From: Sinorhizobium kostiense
Lineage (GTDB): Bacteria; Pseudomonadota; Alphaproteobacteria; Rhizobiales; Rhizobiaceae
Direction of reading: 5' to 3'
Assembly (NCBI RefSeq): GCF_017874595.1
Contig: NZ_JAGILA010000002.1
Location: 372,001 to 436,000, forward strand
DNA length: 64,000 bases
Shown here: positions 34,161 through 44,063 of the stretch, piece after piece
Layout: every line of letters starts with the position of its first letter
Position numbering within the stretch: position 1 is the stretch's first letter
Translations under genes and position numbers: made by a program
The notes under the pieces: generated by a model
What the model saw: only the letters and a program-made list of their open reading frames with translations
Database searches by the model: none
What the model was told of the DNA's origin: nothing

Positions 34161-35624
34161 ATGAGAGCCCAACCGAAAGCCTCGCACTTCATCGACGGCG
34201 AATTTGTCGAGGATGCCGCCGGCAGGGTGATCGAGAGCATCTATCCGGCGACCGGGGAGGTGATCGCGCGGCTGCACGCCGCCACGCCGGCGATCGTGGA
34301 AAAGGCGATCGCCGCCGCCAAGCGGGCGCAACCTGAATGGGCGGCGATGAGCCCGACGGCGCGCGGCCGTATCCTGAAGCGGGCCGCCGAAATCATGCGC
34401 GAGCGCAATCGCGAGCTTTCCGAACTCGAAACGCTCGACACCGGCAAGCCGATCCAGGAGACGATCGTCGCCGATCCCACTTCCGGTGCCGACAGCTTCG
34501 AATTCTTCGGCGGCATCGCGGCAGCGGCGCTCAACGGCGAATACATCCCGCTCGGGCAGGACTTCGCCTATACGAAACGTGTACCGCTCGGCGTCTGCGT
34601 CGGCATCGGCGCCTGGAACTACCCGCAGCAGATCGCCTGCTGGAAAGGCGCGCCGGCGCTCGTCGCAGGCAATGCGATGGTCTTCAAGCCCTCGGAGAAC
34701 ACGCCCCTCGGTGCGCTGAAGATCGCCGAAATCCTCATCGAAGCGGGCCTCCCCAAGGGCCTCTACAACGTCATCCAGGGCGACCGCTCTACCGGGCCGT
34801 TGCTCGTCAACCACCCCGACGTCGCCAAGGTGTCGCTGACCGGATCGGTGCCGACCGGCCGCAAGGTCTACGAGGCGGCCGCGGCCGGACTTCGCCACGT
34901 GACTATGGAGCTTGGCGGCAAGTCGCCGCTGATCGTCTTCGACGATGCCGACCTCGAAAGCGCCATCGGCGGCGCCATGCTCGGCAACTTCTATTCGACG
35001 GGCCAGGTCTGCTCGAACGGCACCCGCGTCTTCGTGCAGAAGAAGATCAAGGAATCCTTCCTCAAACGGCTGAAGGAGCGGACAGAGGCAATCGTCATCG
35101 GCGATCCGATGGACGAAGCGACACAGCTCGGACCTATGGTCTCGAAGGATCAGCGCGCCAAGGTCTTTTCCTATATCGAGAAGGGCAAGGCGGAGGGCGC
35201 ACGGCTCTTGACCGGCGGCGGCATTCCGAACCATGTGAGCGGCGAAGGCACCTATATCCAGCCGACCGTCTTTGCCGACGTCACAGACGAAATGACGATC
35301 GCGCGCGAGGAGATCTTCGGGCCGGTGATGTGCGTGCTCGATTTCGACGACGAGGCGGAAGTCGTCGCGCGGGCGAATGCCACGGAGTTCGGCCTCTCGG
35401 CCGGCGTCTTCACCGCAGACCTCACCCGCGCTCACCGCGTCGTCGACCAGCTCGAAGCCGGCACGCTCTGGATCAACACATACAATCTCTGCCCGGTCGA
35501 GATTCCGTTCGGCGGGTCGAAGCAATCCGGTTTCGGGCGGGAGAATTCGGTGGCGGCGCTGAACCATTATACCGAGCTCAAGACCGTCTATGTCGGCATG
35601 GGCAGGGTCGAGGCGCCGTATTGA
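34161..35624 (+). CDS. betB: Betaine aldehyde dehydrogenase
   Basis: A 487-residue NAD(P)-dependent aldehyde dehydrogenase that oxidises betaine aldehyde to glycine betaine, an osmoprotectant and carbon/nitrogen source. The catalytic Cys lies in [13 protein letters not shown], the general-base Glu in ELGGKSP, and the cofactor loop is [11 protein letters not shown]-like ([13 protein letters not shown]). The length is exactly that of rhizobial BetB. The ATG follows the betI stop by one base behind GGGGAGAATA, indicating an operon. A mosaic repeat separates it from betA. Confidence 0.96.
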   Translation: MRAQPKASHFIDGEFVEDAAGRVIESIYPATGEVIARLHAATPAIVEKAIAAAKRAQPEWAAMSPTARGRILKRAAEIMRERNRELSELETLDTGKPIQETIVADPTSGADSFEFFGGIAAAALNGEYIPLGQDFAYTKRVPLGVCVGIGAWNYPQQIACWKGAPALVAGNAMVFKPSENTPLGALKIAEILIEAGLPKGLYNVIQGDRSTGPLLVNHPDVAKVSLTGSVPTGRKVYEAAAAGLRHVTMELGGKSPLIVFDDADLESAIGGAMLGNFYSTGQVCSNGTRVFVQKKIKESFLKRLKERTEAIVIGDPMDEATQLGPMVSKDQRAKVFSYIEKGKAEGARLLTGGGIPNHVSGEGTYIQPTVFADVTDEMTIAREEIFGPVMCVLDFDDEAEVVARANATEFGLSAGVFTADLTRAHRVVDQLEAGTLWINTYNLCPVEIPFGGSKQSGFGRENSVAALNHYTELKTVYVGMGRVEAPY

Positions 35625-35640
35625 TACAATTTGCTCCTCA

Positions 35641-35737
35641 CCCAGTCCTCTCTCCCCGCTCGCGGGGAGAGAGGACTGGGAACGGCTAGGTGACGGTCCA
35701 CCCTCCGTAGCTGTAGCGCAGCTACTGCGAGGACGGC
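35641..35737. repeat. RIME-like element between betB and betA
   Basis: It has two modules. The first, 35641-35680, is a palindrome with 17-nt arms (CCCAGTCCTCTCTCCCC and its complement) and a 6-base loop. The second, about 35696-35737, is a diverged inverted copy of the module at 17843-17886 (CCACCCTCCG ... TAGCGCAGCT). It may slow or stop transcription between betB and betA. Confidence 0.65.
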
Positions 35738-35780
35738 AACCGGATGAGGGACCACGTCGGGGATACAGAAAGACACGCTT

Positions 35781-37430
35781 ATGCAGGCAGATTTCGTCAT
35801 CATCGGTTCCGGTTCGGCCGGCTCGGCACTCGCCTACCGCCTGTCCGAGGACAGCAAGAATTCCGTGATCGTGCTGGAATTCGGCGGATCGGATATCGGT
35901 CCATTCATCCAGATGCCGGCGGCACTCGCCTGGCCGATGAGCATGAGCCGGTACAATTGGGGTTATCTTTCCGAGCCGGAGCCGCATCTCAACAACAGGC
36001 GCATCACCGCGCCGCGCGGCAAGGTGATCGGCGGCTCCTCCTCGATCAACGGCATGGTCTATGTGCGCGGCCATGCCGAGGACTTCAACCGTTGGGAGGA
36101 GCTCGGCGCTAAGGGCTGGGCCTATGCGGACGTGCTGCCTTACTTCAAGCGGATGGAGAACTCGCATGGCGGCGAGGAGGGTTGGCGCGGGCCCGACGGG
36201 CCGCTGCATGTGCAGCGCGGCCCGGTAAAGAACCCGCTTTTCCACGCCTTCATCGAGGCGGGCAAACAGGCCGGTTTCGAGGTCACCGAAGACTATAACG
36301 GTTCAAAACAGGAAGGCTTCGGCCTCATGGAGCAGACGGTCTGGAAGGGTCGGCGCTGGTCCGCGGCTTCGGCCTATCTGAAGCCGGCGCTGAAGCGCCC
36401 GAACGTCGAGCTCGTCCGCTGTCTCGCCCGTAGGATCGTCATCGAGAACGGCCGCGCCACCGGCGTCGAGATCGACTGCGACGGCCGCATCGAGGTGGTG
36501 AAAGCCAATCGCGAGGTGATCGTTTCGGCCTCCTCCTTCAATTCGCCAAAACTCTTGATGCTCTCCGGCATCGGCCCGGCTGCCCATCTGAAAGAGATGG
36601 GCATCGAGGTGAAGGTCGACCGCCCGGGCGTCGGCCAGAACCTCCAGGACCACATGGAGTTTTACTTCCAGCAGGTCAGCACCAAGCCCGTCTCGCTCTA
36701 TTCCTGGCTACCGTGGTTCTGGCAGGGGGTCGCCGGCGCGCAATGGCTATTCTTCAAGTCCGGTCTCGGCATTTCCAACCAGTTTGAGGCCTGCGCCTTC
36801 CTACGGTCGGCGGCCGGCGTGAAGCAACCCGACATCCAGTACCACTTCCTCCCGGTGGCGATCAGCTATGACGGAAAGGCGGCGGCCAACACACACGGCT
36901 TCCAGGTGCATGTCGGCTATAATCTCTCGAAGTCACGCGGCAGCGTGACACTGCGCTCCTCCGAGGCGAAGGCGGATCCGGTGATCCGTTTCAACTATAT
37001 GAGCCACCCGGAGGATTGGGAGAAGTTCCGCCATTGCGTTCGGCTCACGCGCGAGATCTTCGGCCAGAAGGCTTTCGACCAGTACCGCGGGCCGGAGATC
37101 CAGCCGGGCGCGAAAGTTCAGACGGACGAGGAGATCGACGCCTTCCTGCGCGAGCACCTGGAAAGCGCCTATCACCCTTGCGGCACCTGCAAGATGGGTT
37201 CGAAGGACGATCCGTTGGCCGTGGTCGATCCGGAAACCCGCGTGATCGGCGTCGATGGTTTGCGCGTCGCCGATTCCTCGATCTTCCCGCATATCACCTA
37301 TGGCAATCTCAACGGCCCCTCGATCATGACCGGCGAAAAGGCGGCTGACCATATCCTCGGCAAGCAGCCGCTCGCCCGCTCCAACCAGGAGCCCTGGATC
37401 AATCCGCGCTGGGCGATCAGCGACCGGTAA
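35781..37430 (+). CDS. betA: Choline dehydrogenase
   Basis: A 549-residue FAD-dependent GMC-family oxidoreductase that oxidises choline to betaine aldehyde at the membrane. The ADP-binding motif is [18 protein letters not shown]; the GMC signatures [18 protein letters not shown] and [21 protein letters not shown] are intact; the catalytic His/Asn residues are in [11 protein letters not shown] and the last domain near [18 protein letters not shown]. Start ATG 35781 has a weak ribosome site. It is separated from betB by a palindromic mosaic element that may lower its expression relative to betB. Confidence 0.96.
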   Translation: MQADFVIIGSGSAGSALAYRLSEDSKNSVIVLEFGGSDIGPFIQMPAALAWPMSMSRYNWGYLSEPEPHLNNRRITAPRGKVIGGSSSINGMVYVRGHAEDFNRWEELGAKGWAYADVLPYFKRMENSHGGEEGWRGPDGPLHVQRGPVKNPLFHAFIEAGKQAGFEVTEDYNGSKQEGFGLMEQTVWKGRRWSAASAYLKPALKRPNVELVRCLARRIVIENGRATGVEIDCDGRIEVVKANREVIVSASSFNSPKLLMLSGIGPAAHLKEMGIEVKVDRPGVGQNLQDHMEFYFQQVSTKPVSLYSWLPWFWQGVAGAQWLFFKSGLGISNQFEACAFLRSAAGVKQPDIQYHFLPVAISYDGKAAANTHGFQVHVGYNLSKSRGSVTLRSSEAKADPVIRFNYMSHPEDWEKFRHCVRLTREIFGQKAFDQYRGPEIQPGAKVQTDEEIDAFLREHLESAYHPCGTCKMGSKDDPLAVVDPETRVIGVDGLRVADSSIFPHITYGNLNGPSIMTGEKAADHILGKQPLARSNQEPWINPRWAISDR

Positions 37431-37436
37431 TTGACC

Positions 37437-37500
37437 GGGTCGAGACCCCTCCCCAAGCCCTCCCCCCAATGGGGAGGGGATACATTGGCGCACCCTCCGC
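37437..37500. repeat. Intergenic palindromic element after betA
   Basis: CCCTCCCC ... GGGGAGGGG hairpin around 37446-37480, typical of rhizobial mosaic elements. It may act as the 3' hairpin of the bet transcript. Confidence 0.45.
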
Positions 37501-37618
37501 ACCTGCCTTTGCTCCAATCACTTGCGGATCCGTCGACGGGGCAAGGCGGTGCCACGGCTGAGCCCCCGCCCCGTCGTGGGATGGTTTGGGGAGGTTGCGG
37601 AGGCGCGGCGGCGGTGGA

Positions 37619-38104
37619 TTACTCCAAAAGAAAACCGATCCAGCGGCCGGCAACAACCGCTCCGGTCCAAATCGCCAGCGAGAGCAAACCCGAGAGGCGG
37701 ACCCGCAAGGAAAGCGGTCCGCCTTTGACGGCGACGCGCCATTGCGGCGTCAGGTGCAATAGAGCCGCGTTGGCGACGCCGAGGGCGAGCAACGTCATCT
37801 TCGTCAGAAAGGCGGGATTGCCGGCATATTCGACCGGACGCGCGCTGAAAAGACAGAAGCCGGTGATGATCGCCATGCCAATACCGATCGCCGCCGCGTG
37901 CGAGAGAAACGGGCCGATGACCTCCACCGGAACTCTTCGAAAGAGACCGATCAGCCTGAGGTCGAGCGGCAGGATCGAACCGACAATGATGCCGATCGAC
38001 AAGATATGGGCAGCATTAACGAAAATGTAGAGCGTCGCCGAACGCCGGATCGCAACCGCGAAGGGCAATGCCTCGATCCCCTCCAATGCCGCCACCGCGT
38101 CCAT
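37619..38104 (-). CDS. DUF2214/DUF6644-like small membrane protein
   Basis: A 161-residue protein with four or so transmembrane helices (LYIFVNAAHILSIGIIVGSILPLDLRLIGL, AAIGIGMAIITGFCLFSA, FLTKMTLLALGVANAALLHL, LLSLAIWTGAVVAGRWIGFLL). It resembles small rhizobial membrane proteins with a CopD-like arrangement of His residues. Role unknown. Its start overlaps the stop of the upstream gene (TGATG), so translation is coupled with the exported DUF6152 protein. Confidence 0.7.
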   Translation of the reverse strand: MDAVAALEGIEALPFAVAIRRSATLYIFVNAAHILSIGIIVGSILPLDLRLIGLFRRVPVEVIGPFLSHAAAIGIGMAIITGFCLFSARPVEYAGNPAFLTKMTLLALGVANAALLHLTPQWRVAVKGGPLSLRVRLSGLLSLAIWTGAVVAGRWIGFLLE

Positions 38105-38481
38105 CAGTTCGTCTTAATGCGTTCCGGATAGATGTCAAAAACCTTCCCGGCGACCGTGATCCGCACGGCCTTCATCCGCTTTTCGTTCCGGTCGAGCGAG
38201 CGATTGCCGAGCGCCACGATTGGATCGCCGACCTTCGCAACGCCCTCCACGAAACCGGAGCGCTCCGTCAGTCGCGGATTGCCGAGCTCGACCCGCCAGA
38301 CACCGTCATTTTCCGTCGCCACTCGGAGGGTCGGATGCGGCGGCGCCATGGAAATCTCGCGGATCGTGCCGGAAAGCTCAATCTGATCCGCTTCGGCCCA
38401 GGACCAGCCATGATGCGCGTAGGCCCCTGAGACGAGGAGCAGGCCGAGCAAGCCGGCTATGGACATGCGTGAGGACAACAT
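38104..38481 (-). CDS. Exported DUF6152-like protein
   Basis: A 125-residue periplasmic protein. The N terminus is a signal peptide (SSRMSIAGLLGLLLVSGAYAHHG, cleavage probably after AYA). The remainder has HHGWSWAEADQIELSGTIREISMAPPHPTLRVATEND, matching DUF6152, and ends with FDIYPERIKTN. Two His at the mature N terminus suggest metal binding, unproven. ATG 38481 is favoured because AGGAGG is eight bases away; ATG 38487 is also possible. Stop and next start overlap (TGATG), so it forms an operon with the following membrane protein. Confidence 0.72.
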   Translation of the reverse strand: MLSSRMSIAGLLGLLLVSGAYAHHGWSWAEADQIELSGTIREISMAPPHPTLRVATENDGVWRVELGNPRLTERSGFVEGVAKVGDPIVALGNRSLDRNEKRMKAVRITVAGKVFDIYPERIKTN

Positions 38482-38742
38482 TGCCATTCCTCCTGCCAGA
38501 TAGATGTCTTGAACTTGGAGCGTGGGTCGGGGAAGAACAGCACGTTCACCGATTGTTGAACGCCGAGCGCCGTGCAATGCGGCAACCGCTATTGGCCAAT
38601 GACACGAGGGCTCGCGCCTTTTTTCAAAGCTCTCGGGGATGAGAGAGATATTTGCTCCGATAGCGTGGCATTAGAAACCGCTATTTCTGTCCTTTATCAC
38701 GAACGGCTGCGATATTCCGTGCAATTGCAACAGGATCGAGCC

Positions 38743-39498
38743 ATGACCACGCAATCCCTCGAAGCCAAAGCGAAAGCGTTGAACGATGAGCTGGAAGCCC
38801 TGGATCTTGCCGGGCGCCTGGCGCGCGTTGCCGGCCTCGACGGCCGCGCCGTGTTCACGACCTCACTCGGCATCGAGGATCAGGTCATCACCGCCGCCAT
38901 CGGCAGCAATCGCCTCGATATCGACGTCGTCACTCTCGAGACCGGCCGTCTCTTCAACGAAACGGTGGCGCTGATCGATGAGACCGAGGAAACCTACGGC
39001 ATCGTCATCAAGCGCCTTCATCCGGCAAAGGCCGATGTTGACGCCTATGTCGCACAGTACGGCATGAACGGCTTCTACGACAGCGTCGACGCCCGGCATG
39101 CCTGTTGCGGCGTGCGCAAGCTGAAGCCGCTTGCGCGCGCGCTCGAAGGGACAAGCTACTGGGTCACGGGGCTCCGCCGCGGCCAGTCCGGCAACCGCGC
39201 GACAACGCCCTTTGCCGAGGCAGACCTTGAGCGCGGCCTCATCAAGATCAACCCGCTCGCCGACTGGGACATCGAGACGATCCGCGCCCATGTGGCGACC
39301 GAGGCCATTCCCGTCAATCCGCTGCACAGCCGCGGCTACCCGTCGATCGGCTGCGAGCCCTGCACGCGCGCAATCAAGCCCGGCGAGCCCGAGCGCGCCG
39401 GCCGCTGGTGGTGGGAGAACGACGAGAAGCGCGAATGCGGCCTGCATGTGGCGGAAGCGACTTCATCCATCATCCCGAATGCAAGCGGTGCCGCCTGA
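38743..39498 (+). CDS. cysH: Phosphoadenylyl/adenylyl-sulfate reductase
   Basis: A 251-residue thioredoxin-dependent reductase of activated sulfate to sulfite. The four cysteines of the [4Fe-4S] type are present (C121-C122 in RHACCGVRK, C204 and C207 in IGCEPC) plus the catalytic C232 in RECGLH, so it should be the APS-using type, as known for rhizobia, and not the PAPS type. Start ATG 38743; upstream in-frame codons are not conserved. It is the first gene of cysH-cysD-cysN. Confidence 0.95.
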   Translation: MTTQSLEAKAKALNDELEALDLAGRLARVAGLDGRAVFTTSLGIEDQVITAAIGSNRLDIDVVTLETGRLFNETVALIDETEETYGIVIKRLHPAKADVDAYVAQYGMNGFYDSVDARHACCGVRKLKPLARALEGTSYWVTGLRRGQSGNRATTPFAEADLERGLIKINPLADWDIETIRAHVATEAIPVNPLHSRGYPSIGCEPCTRAIKPGEPERAGRWWWENDEKRECGLHVAEATSSIIPNASGAA

Positions 39499-39540
39499 GG
39501 GCAGGCGCCGCAGCCCACGACAATCCTCCCGGAGTTCGAA

Positions 39541-40494
39541 ATGCCCCATATCCATCCGGAAACGGAACTGCATAACCCGCAAAGCACCAAACCGCCGCTC
39601 GATCCGCATCTGAAGGCGCTCGAGAACGAGGCGATCCACATCTTCCGTGAGGTCGCCGCCGAATTCGAGCGCCCGGTGATGCTGTATTCGATTGGTAAGG
39701 ATTCCTCCGTACTGCTGCACCTGGCGCGCAAGGCCTTCTATCCCGGCCGCGTGCCCTTCCCGCTTCTGCATGTCGATACCGGGTGGAAATTCCGCGAGAT
39801 GATCGCGTTTCGCGACGAGACGGTGGAGAAGTACGACCTCGACCTCGTCGTCCACACCAACCCGCGCGGAGCGGTGGAGAACATCACGCCGTTCACGCAT
39901 GGCTCGGCGCTCTATACCGACATCATGAAGACCGAGGCGCTGCGCCAGGCGCTCGACGCCGGACAGTATGACGCCGCATTTGGCGGCGCACGCCGCGACG
40001 AGGAAGCAAGCCGCGCCAAGGAGCGTATCTATTCCTTCCGCACGCCGGACCATCGCTGGGACCCGCGCAACCAGCGCCCGGAGCTCTGGAACATCTATAA
40101 CGGTATGATCCGCCGGGGCGAGAGCGTCCGCGCCTTCCCGCTCTCCAATTGGACCGAGGTCGACATCTGGCGCTACATCCAGGCGGAAGAAATTCCGATC
40201 GTGCCGCTCTATTTCGCCGAGAAGCGCCCTATCGTCGAGCGCGACGGCATGATGATCCTCGCCGAGGATCCCCGTCTCGAGTTGCTGCCGGGCGAGGCCA
40301 AGCGCGAGGAAGTCATCCGCTTCCGCACGCTCGGCTGCTTCCCGCTCACGGGTGCGATCCGCTCCAATGCGACCACGCTCGACGACATCATTTCCGAACT
40401 TGAAACCGCGACCGTCTCCGAACGCCAGGGCCGCGCGATCGACCGCGACCAGGCCGGCTCGATGGAAAAGAAAAAACGCGAAGGATATTTCTGA
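39541..40494 (+). CDS. cysD: Sulfate adenylyltransferase subunit 2
   Basis: A 317-residue ATP sulfurylase small subunit that forms APS from ATP and sulfate together with CysN. The ATP pyrophosphatase PP-loop [17 protein letters not shown] is visible, followed by [13 protein letters not shown] and [20 protein letters not shown]. It is 42 bases behind cysH. Stop and cysN start overlap (TGATG), giving translational coupling of the two subunits. Confidence 0.97.
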   Translation: MPHIHPETELHNPQSTKPPLDPHLKALENEAIHIFREVAAEFERPVMLYSIGKDSSVLLHLARKAFYPGRVPFPLLHVDTGWKFREMIAFRDETVEKYDLDLVVHTNPRGAVENITPFTHGSALYTDIMKTEALRQALDAGQYDAAFGGARRDEEASRAKERIYSFRTPDHRWDPRNQRPELWNIYNGMIRRGESVRAFPLSNWTEVDIWRYIQAEEIPIVPLYFAEKRPIVERDGMMILAEDPRLELLPGEAKREEVIRFRTLGCFPLTGAIRSNATTLDDIISELETATVSERQGRAIDRDQAGSMEKKKREGYF

Positions 40495-41990
40495 TGACCG
40501 CACCGGCACTAGCGAACGCAGCCCTGGACGAAAACGCGGTTGCCCTCCCCTCACAGGAGCCGGCGCGGATCGCGCGCGATTCCCGACCGCTGCGCCTCAT
40601 CACCTGCGGCAGTGTCGATGATGGCAAGTCGACGCTGATCGGTCGACTGCTGTGGGACACCAAGGCGGTCAAGGAAGACCAGGCGGCAAGCCTCCAGCGC
40701 GATTCGAATGGCAAGCAGAACGATCTCGGCCTGCCGGATTTCGCGCTGCTTCTCGATGGCCTTCAGGCCGAGCGCGAACAGGGCATCACCATCGACGTCG
40801 CCTACCGCTATTTCTCAACAGACAAGCGCTCCTTCATCGTCGCCGATACGCCCGGTCATGAGCAATATACGCGCAACATGGCGACCGGCGCCTCGACCGC
40901 CGATCTCGCAGTGCTGCTCGTCGACGCCCGGATCGGCCTGCTCGAACAGACCCGCCGCCATGCGACGATCGCGACGCTGATGGGCATCCGCCAGTTCGTG
41001 CTCGCGGTCAACAAGATCGACCTGACGAATTACGACCGCGCCCGCTTTGAGCAGATCTCGCACGAGTTCAAGGAACTGGCGCTGTCGCTCGGCGTGCGCC
41101 AGGTGACGGCGATCCCGGTTTCGGCGCTGAAGGGCGAGAACGTCGTCTATGACGGCCGCGCTTCGATGCCTTGGTATGACGGCCCGACGCTGATCGAAGT
41201 GCTGGAGCTCGCAACGACCCGCTCGGCCCAGACCGTCGGTTTCCGCCTTCCGGTCCAGCGCGTCTCGCGCCCGGGCGAGAGCTTCCGCGGTTACCAGGGG
41301 ACGGTCGCCGGCGGCTCCGTTAAGCCCGGCGATTCCGTCGTCATCCTGCCGTCCGGCATGGTCGCCAACGTCACCAAGATCGTCACCTTCGACCTTGTCC
41401 GCAATGCGGCGGTCGCCGGCGACGCGATCACGCTCGTGCTCGACCGGCAGGTCGATGTCTCGCGCGGCGACATGATTGCGACGATCGACAGTCAGCCGAT
41501 GACCGGGCTTGCGTTTGACGCCCAGCTCGTGGCCCTGCAGCCGGAGGGTATTCAGCCCGGCAAGCGCTACTGGCTGAAGTCCGGCAGCCGCCGTCAGCGC
41601 GTTCAGGTGCAGCCGGTGACCCAGCTTGACCTCAAGTCCGGCAAGTGGAACCACGCCGACGAGCTGCCGATGAACGCGATAGGCAAGGTGCACCTGACCT
41701 TCGACGAGCAGGCGATCTTCGACAGCTACGAGCAGAACCGCACGACCGGTGCGTTCATCCTGATCGACCCGGACACCAACAACACGGTAGCCGGCGGCAT
41801 GATCACCGGGAGGCGCGCGACTATTGGCGGCATCCATGCCGAGGAACACCGCGTCATCCTGTCGCTGCCGGCCGATCTTGCTGATCAGCTGATGGCGACG
41901 GAAATCTTCGCCGGCCGCCGCGAGGACGTCGACATCCGCCGTGTCAACGCAGCAAAGGCGATCGAGGTGATCGACGCCATCGACGAGTGA
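40494..41990 (+). CDS. cysN: Sulfate adenylyltransferase subunit 1 (GTPase)
   Basis: A 498-residue translation-factor-like GTPase that powers APS formation with CysD. G1 is CGSVDDGKST, G3 is DTPGHEQYTRN, G4 is NKIDL. It ends near IEVIDAIDE, without the APS-kinase (CysC) domain found in fused CysNC/NodQ proteins. With a cysH of the APS-using type, PAPS is not needed for assimilation here. A strong terminator follows 20 bases after the stop. Confidence 0.97.
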   Translation: MTAPALANAALDENAVALPSQEPARIARDSRPLRLITCGSVDDGKSTLIGRLLWDTKAVKEDQAASLQRDSNGKQNDLGLPDFALLLDGLQAEREQGITIDVAYRYFSTDKRSFIVADTPGHEQYTRNMATGASTADLAVLLVDARIGLLEQTRRHATIATLMGIRQFVLAVNKIDLTNYDRARFEQISHEFKELALSLGVRQVTAIPVSALKGENVVYDGRASMPWYDGPTLIEVLELATTRSAQTVGFRLPVQRVSRPGESFRGYQGTVAGGSVKPGDSVVILPSGMVANVTKIVTFDLVRNAAVAGDAITLVLDRQVDVSRGDMIATIDSQPMTGLAFDAQLVALQPEGIQPGKRYWLKSGSRRQRVQVQPVTQLDLKSGKWNHADELPMNAIGKVHLTFDEQAIFDSYEQNRTTGAFILIDPDTNNTVAGGMITGRRATIGGIHAEEHRVILSLPADLADQLMATEIFAGRREDVDIRRVNAAKAIEVIDAIDE

Positions 41991-42009
41991 CCGGACCATT
42001 ACAACGGCT

Positions 42010-42040
42010 AAAAAGGGGGTCCTCGGGGGCCCCTTTTTAA
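42010..42040 (+). terminator. Terminator of the cys operon
   Basis: AAAAAGGGG (42010-42018) pairs with CCCCTTTTT (42030-42038) around a GC-rich loop that itself can pair; ends in a T-run. It lies 20 bases after the cysN stop. Confidence 0.85.
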
Positions 42041-42299
42041 TTGGAGCGCGACAGACAGCCTGGCGAGGTCTCGAAACGGGACAGGCAGCAAGAATGCATT
42101 TAGTCTAAGTCAACCGGCCCTTCGACCGAGGCTGTTCATTCGACCGTTGCTCTCTGTAGGCTGGCGCGTCGATCATGATGGTCGATAGGGCTGTTCCGCA
42201 GTTTTCGGGCGTGGTGGGACAGCCCGCCTGATGGCCTGAGTGCGGGGGAAGGAACCCGGCATGAACGGGAAATTTGAAGCCTCGATCGAAAAGACTTAC

Positions 42300-42512
42300 G
42301 CGTCCTTTGTCTATCGCAACATAGTTGTTTTCGGCGGTCGGAAAATTATTCTTGTAAATAATCGAGGGCCGTCCTATATAGGTCCCATCGATATCGATCG
42401 ACGATATTTGTTACCGCGCTCCGCGCATCGTCACGAAAATCCTCACAAGATCGGTCTGATACATCGCCATGGAGCGATGTTTTTTTCCACATGCGATTTG
42501 AAAGGGATCATC
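42300..42512 (+). promoter_or_regulatory. Long upstream region / probable 5' leader of cspA
   Basis: About 200 bp between an AT-rich area and the cspA start contain ATTATT-CTTGTA-AATAAT (42345-42362) and the palindrome CCTATATAGG (42373-42382). Cold-shock genes of this type commonly have long structured leaders; this one is a candidate. Between 42041 and 42300 I see nothing recognisable. Confidence 0.4.
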
Positions 42513-42722
42513 GTGAGTTCTGGAACAGTAAAGTGGTTCAACGCCACCAAGGGGTTTGGCTTCATTCAGCCGGACGACGGCGCGGCCGACGTGTTCGTGC
42601 ACATCTCCGCAGTCGAGCGTTCCGGCATGTCTTCTCTCAAGGAGGGCCAAAAGGTCAGCTTCGAGATTACGCAGGACCGCCGTACAGGCAAGACGTCTGC
42701 AGAAAATCTCCGGCCCCTCTGA
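42513..42722 (+). CDS. cspA: Cold-shock protein, CspA family
   Basis: A 69-residue single cold-shock domain that binds single-stranded RNA/DNA and acts as an RNA chaperone. RNP-1 is KGFGFI and RNP-2 is VFVHIS. It starts with GTG at 42513 behind AAAGGGATCATC; this gives [14 protein letters not shown], the usual N terminus. A longer frame to 42240 exists but its first 91 residues have no family resemblance. It is followed, after small repeats, by an unknown gene and rpsU, a pairing often seen in rhizobia. Confidence 0.95.
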   Translation: MSSGTVKWFNATKGFGFIQPDDGAADVFVHISAVERSGMSSLKEGQKVSFEITQDRRTGKTSAENLRPL

Positions 42723-42795
42723 TCGAGTGCCGCAGTAATGCAATGTCGCCCAAAGTGCGCAGCGGTTTTGGGACAACGACATGCACAACACGAAC

Positions 42796-42834
42796 CTAAA
42801 GCGCGTCGCACGAATGCGTTAAAACGCGACGCGC
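42796..42834. repeat. Palindromic repeat downstream of cspA
   Basis: AAGCGCGTCGC (42797-42807) and GCGACGCGCTT (42824-42834) are inverted arms around 16 bases. This is a short dispersed-looking palindrome; it may also end cspA transcription. Confidence 0.5.
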
Positions 42835-43010
42835 TTCTCGTCCCCCGGCCTTTGACCACGGATGTACTGGCACCGGTAAGGTAAGACGATGAGGAAGGTC
42901 GGGGTCTCCCGGCCTTTTTTATTTCGTGACACACGACGACTATTTAGACGTGGCGGCCCGAAAATCGTAATCGATTTTCGAAAAGCAAGATACGTCGATT
43001 CAAACACTTG

Positions 43011-43047
43011 CAGCGTCGTGGTGCGTCCCGGAGGACGCACGGCGCTG
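43011..43047. repeat. Nested palindromic REP-like unit (second copy of the 29654 type)
   Basis: The outer arms CAGCG (43011-43015) and CGCTG (43043-43047) enclose GTGCGTCC-CGGA-GGACGCAC (43021-43040). The plan is the same as at 29654-29697. Confidence 0.5.
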
Positions 43048-43068
43048 TCAGGGCGCGTTGGAGGGCTT

Positions 43069-43353
43069 ATGAGTACACATCGATATAAAGTCGGCGACTG
43101 GATCGTCCTCAACGGGGCCCCGATCCGGTTTATAAGCAATAACGGGCCGTGCCGCATTGTCGCCGCGCTGCCGGCATCCTTCCAAGAGCCGCAGTACCGT
43201 GTTCGGTTCGAGAGCGAGAACTTCGAGCGATGCATTGCCGAGTCCGATATCGATTCCGAGAGATCCGCGCGCGCCTCACCAGCGGAAGGCGACAGCGATA
43301 GGCTCGGCAGGAGCGGCTGGGTGACGCCGCTTACCACTACGATCAAACGGTAG
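43069..43353 (+). CDS. Hypothetical protein
   Basis: A 94-residue protein starting [26 protein letters not shown]; the first 60 residues look like a small beta-rich domain ([34 protein letters not shown]), and the tail is Ser/Arg rich and probably disordered. ATG 43069 follows GGAGGGCTT. Placed between cspA and rpsU, so it could take part in translation or cold adaptation, but there is no direct evidence. Unrecognised family. Confidence 0.65.
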   Translation: MSTHRYKVGDWIVLNGAPIRFISNNGPCRIVAALPASFQEPQYRVRFESENFERCIAESDIDSERSARASPAEGDSDRLGRSGWVTPLTTTIKR

Positions 43354-43406
43354 ATTCCAGCGACCTGAACCCAAGCACGCCCCGCTGCAAGACCATGGAG
43401 GTATTT

Positions 43407-43643
43407 TTGCAAGTCACGGTTCGAGACAACAATATCGAGCAGGCCCTTCGGGTCCTGAAGAAGAAGATGCAGCGCGAGGGGCTCTTTCGCGAAATGCGGG
43501 CCCGCAGCGCCTATGAGAAGCCTTCGGAGAAGCGGGCGCGAGAAAGGGCCGACGCCGTGCGCCGGCAGCGCAAGCTTGCCCGCAAGAGGCTCCAGCGCGA
43601 GGGGCTCTTGCCGGCCCCGAAGAAGGCCTCGCGCCCTCGATAG
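43407..43643 (+). CDS. rpsU: 30S ribosomal protein S21
   Basis: A 78-residue small-subunit ribosomal protein. The family core is clear ([57 protein letters not shown]). An ATG at 43395 is in frame, but GGAGGT (43397-43402) overlaps it and sits seven bases before TTG 43407. The TTG start gives MQVTVRDNN, the normal S21 N terminus, so TTG is preferred. A hairpin with a short T-run follows at 43653-43684. Confidence 0.93.
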   Translation: MQVTVRDNNIEQALRVLKKKMQREGLFREMRARSAYEKPSEKRARERADAVRRQRKLARKRLQREGLLPAPKKASRPR

Positions 43644-43652
43644 CACCTGCCC

Positions 43653-43684
43653 GGCGCCCCGTTTTTCCCAAGAGGGCGCCTTTA
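43653..43684 (+). terminator. Terminator-like hairpin after rpsU
   Basis: GGCGCCC (43653-43659) and GGGCGCC (43674-43680), loop of 14, followed by TTTA. The T-run is short, so it may be a weak terminator. Confidence 0.5.
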
Positions 43685-43841
43685 CTCGCGTTCGTTTATT
43701 TCACATGATACGGACCGCACTGATGATCGCCGGCAATAGAGTGCGGGGCGCCGGCCCGATTTGCATCGATTCCGCCCGCACCCCACACGGTCGTGCGTCG
43801 CGCATTCACGAGGCGCCAGGGGCACTTCGGAAAGAACCATC

Positions 43842-44063
43842 ATGGACGCCTTCCCTGACCGACTGGCGGCAGAACTCCAGGAAAACGAAATCGATCTGCT
43901 TCGGTCCGTCTTCGGTAAGCTGTGCACCGAATACAAGATCGCAGCTCAGGGTGAGCAGACCGAACATCTTGCCCGCTTCCTCGTAAATGAACTGCGTAGC
44001 GGCGTCAGCGACGAGGACTCGCTGCTGGACGCTGCGCGCCGGTTCCACGGCAGTAGAACGTAG
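43842..44063 (+). CDS. Small hypothetical protein
   Basis: A 73-residue predicted helical protein (MDAFPDRLAAELQENEIDLLRSVFGKLCTEYKIAAQGEQTEHLARFLVNELRSG in outline) of a kind common in rhizobial genomes without assigned function. The start ATG 43842 is preceded by GGAAAGAACC. Its 3' end runs into the dispersed repeat at 44061. The region before it (43685-43841) shows no gene. Confidence 0.6.
   Translation: MDAFPDRLAAELQENEIDLLRSVFGKLCTEYKIAAQGEQTEHLARFLVNELRSGVSDEDSLLDAARRFHGSRT

Noticed and set aside
34047-36245. A 732-codon open frame on the minus strand, antisense to betB and betA
   Set aside because: It mirrors the codon periodicity of the GC-rich plus-strand genes, has no family motif, and the plus-strand enzymes are unmistakable.
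40815-41999. Long minus-strand frame opposite cysN
   Set aside because: Antisense shadow; the GTPase motifs are on the plus strand.
42240-42512. N-terminal 91-residue extension of the cspA frame
   Set aside because: No similarity to the family; the GTG at 42513 has a ribosome site and gives the canonical start. The region is more likely a leader RNA.
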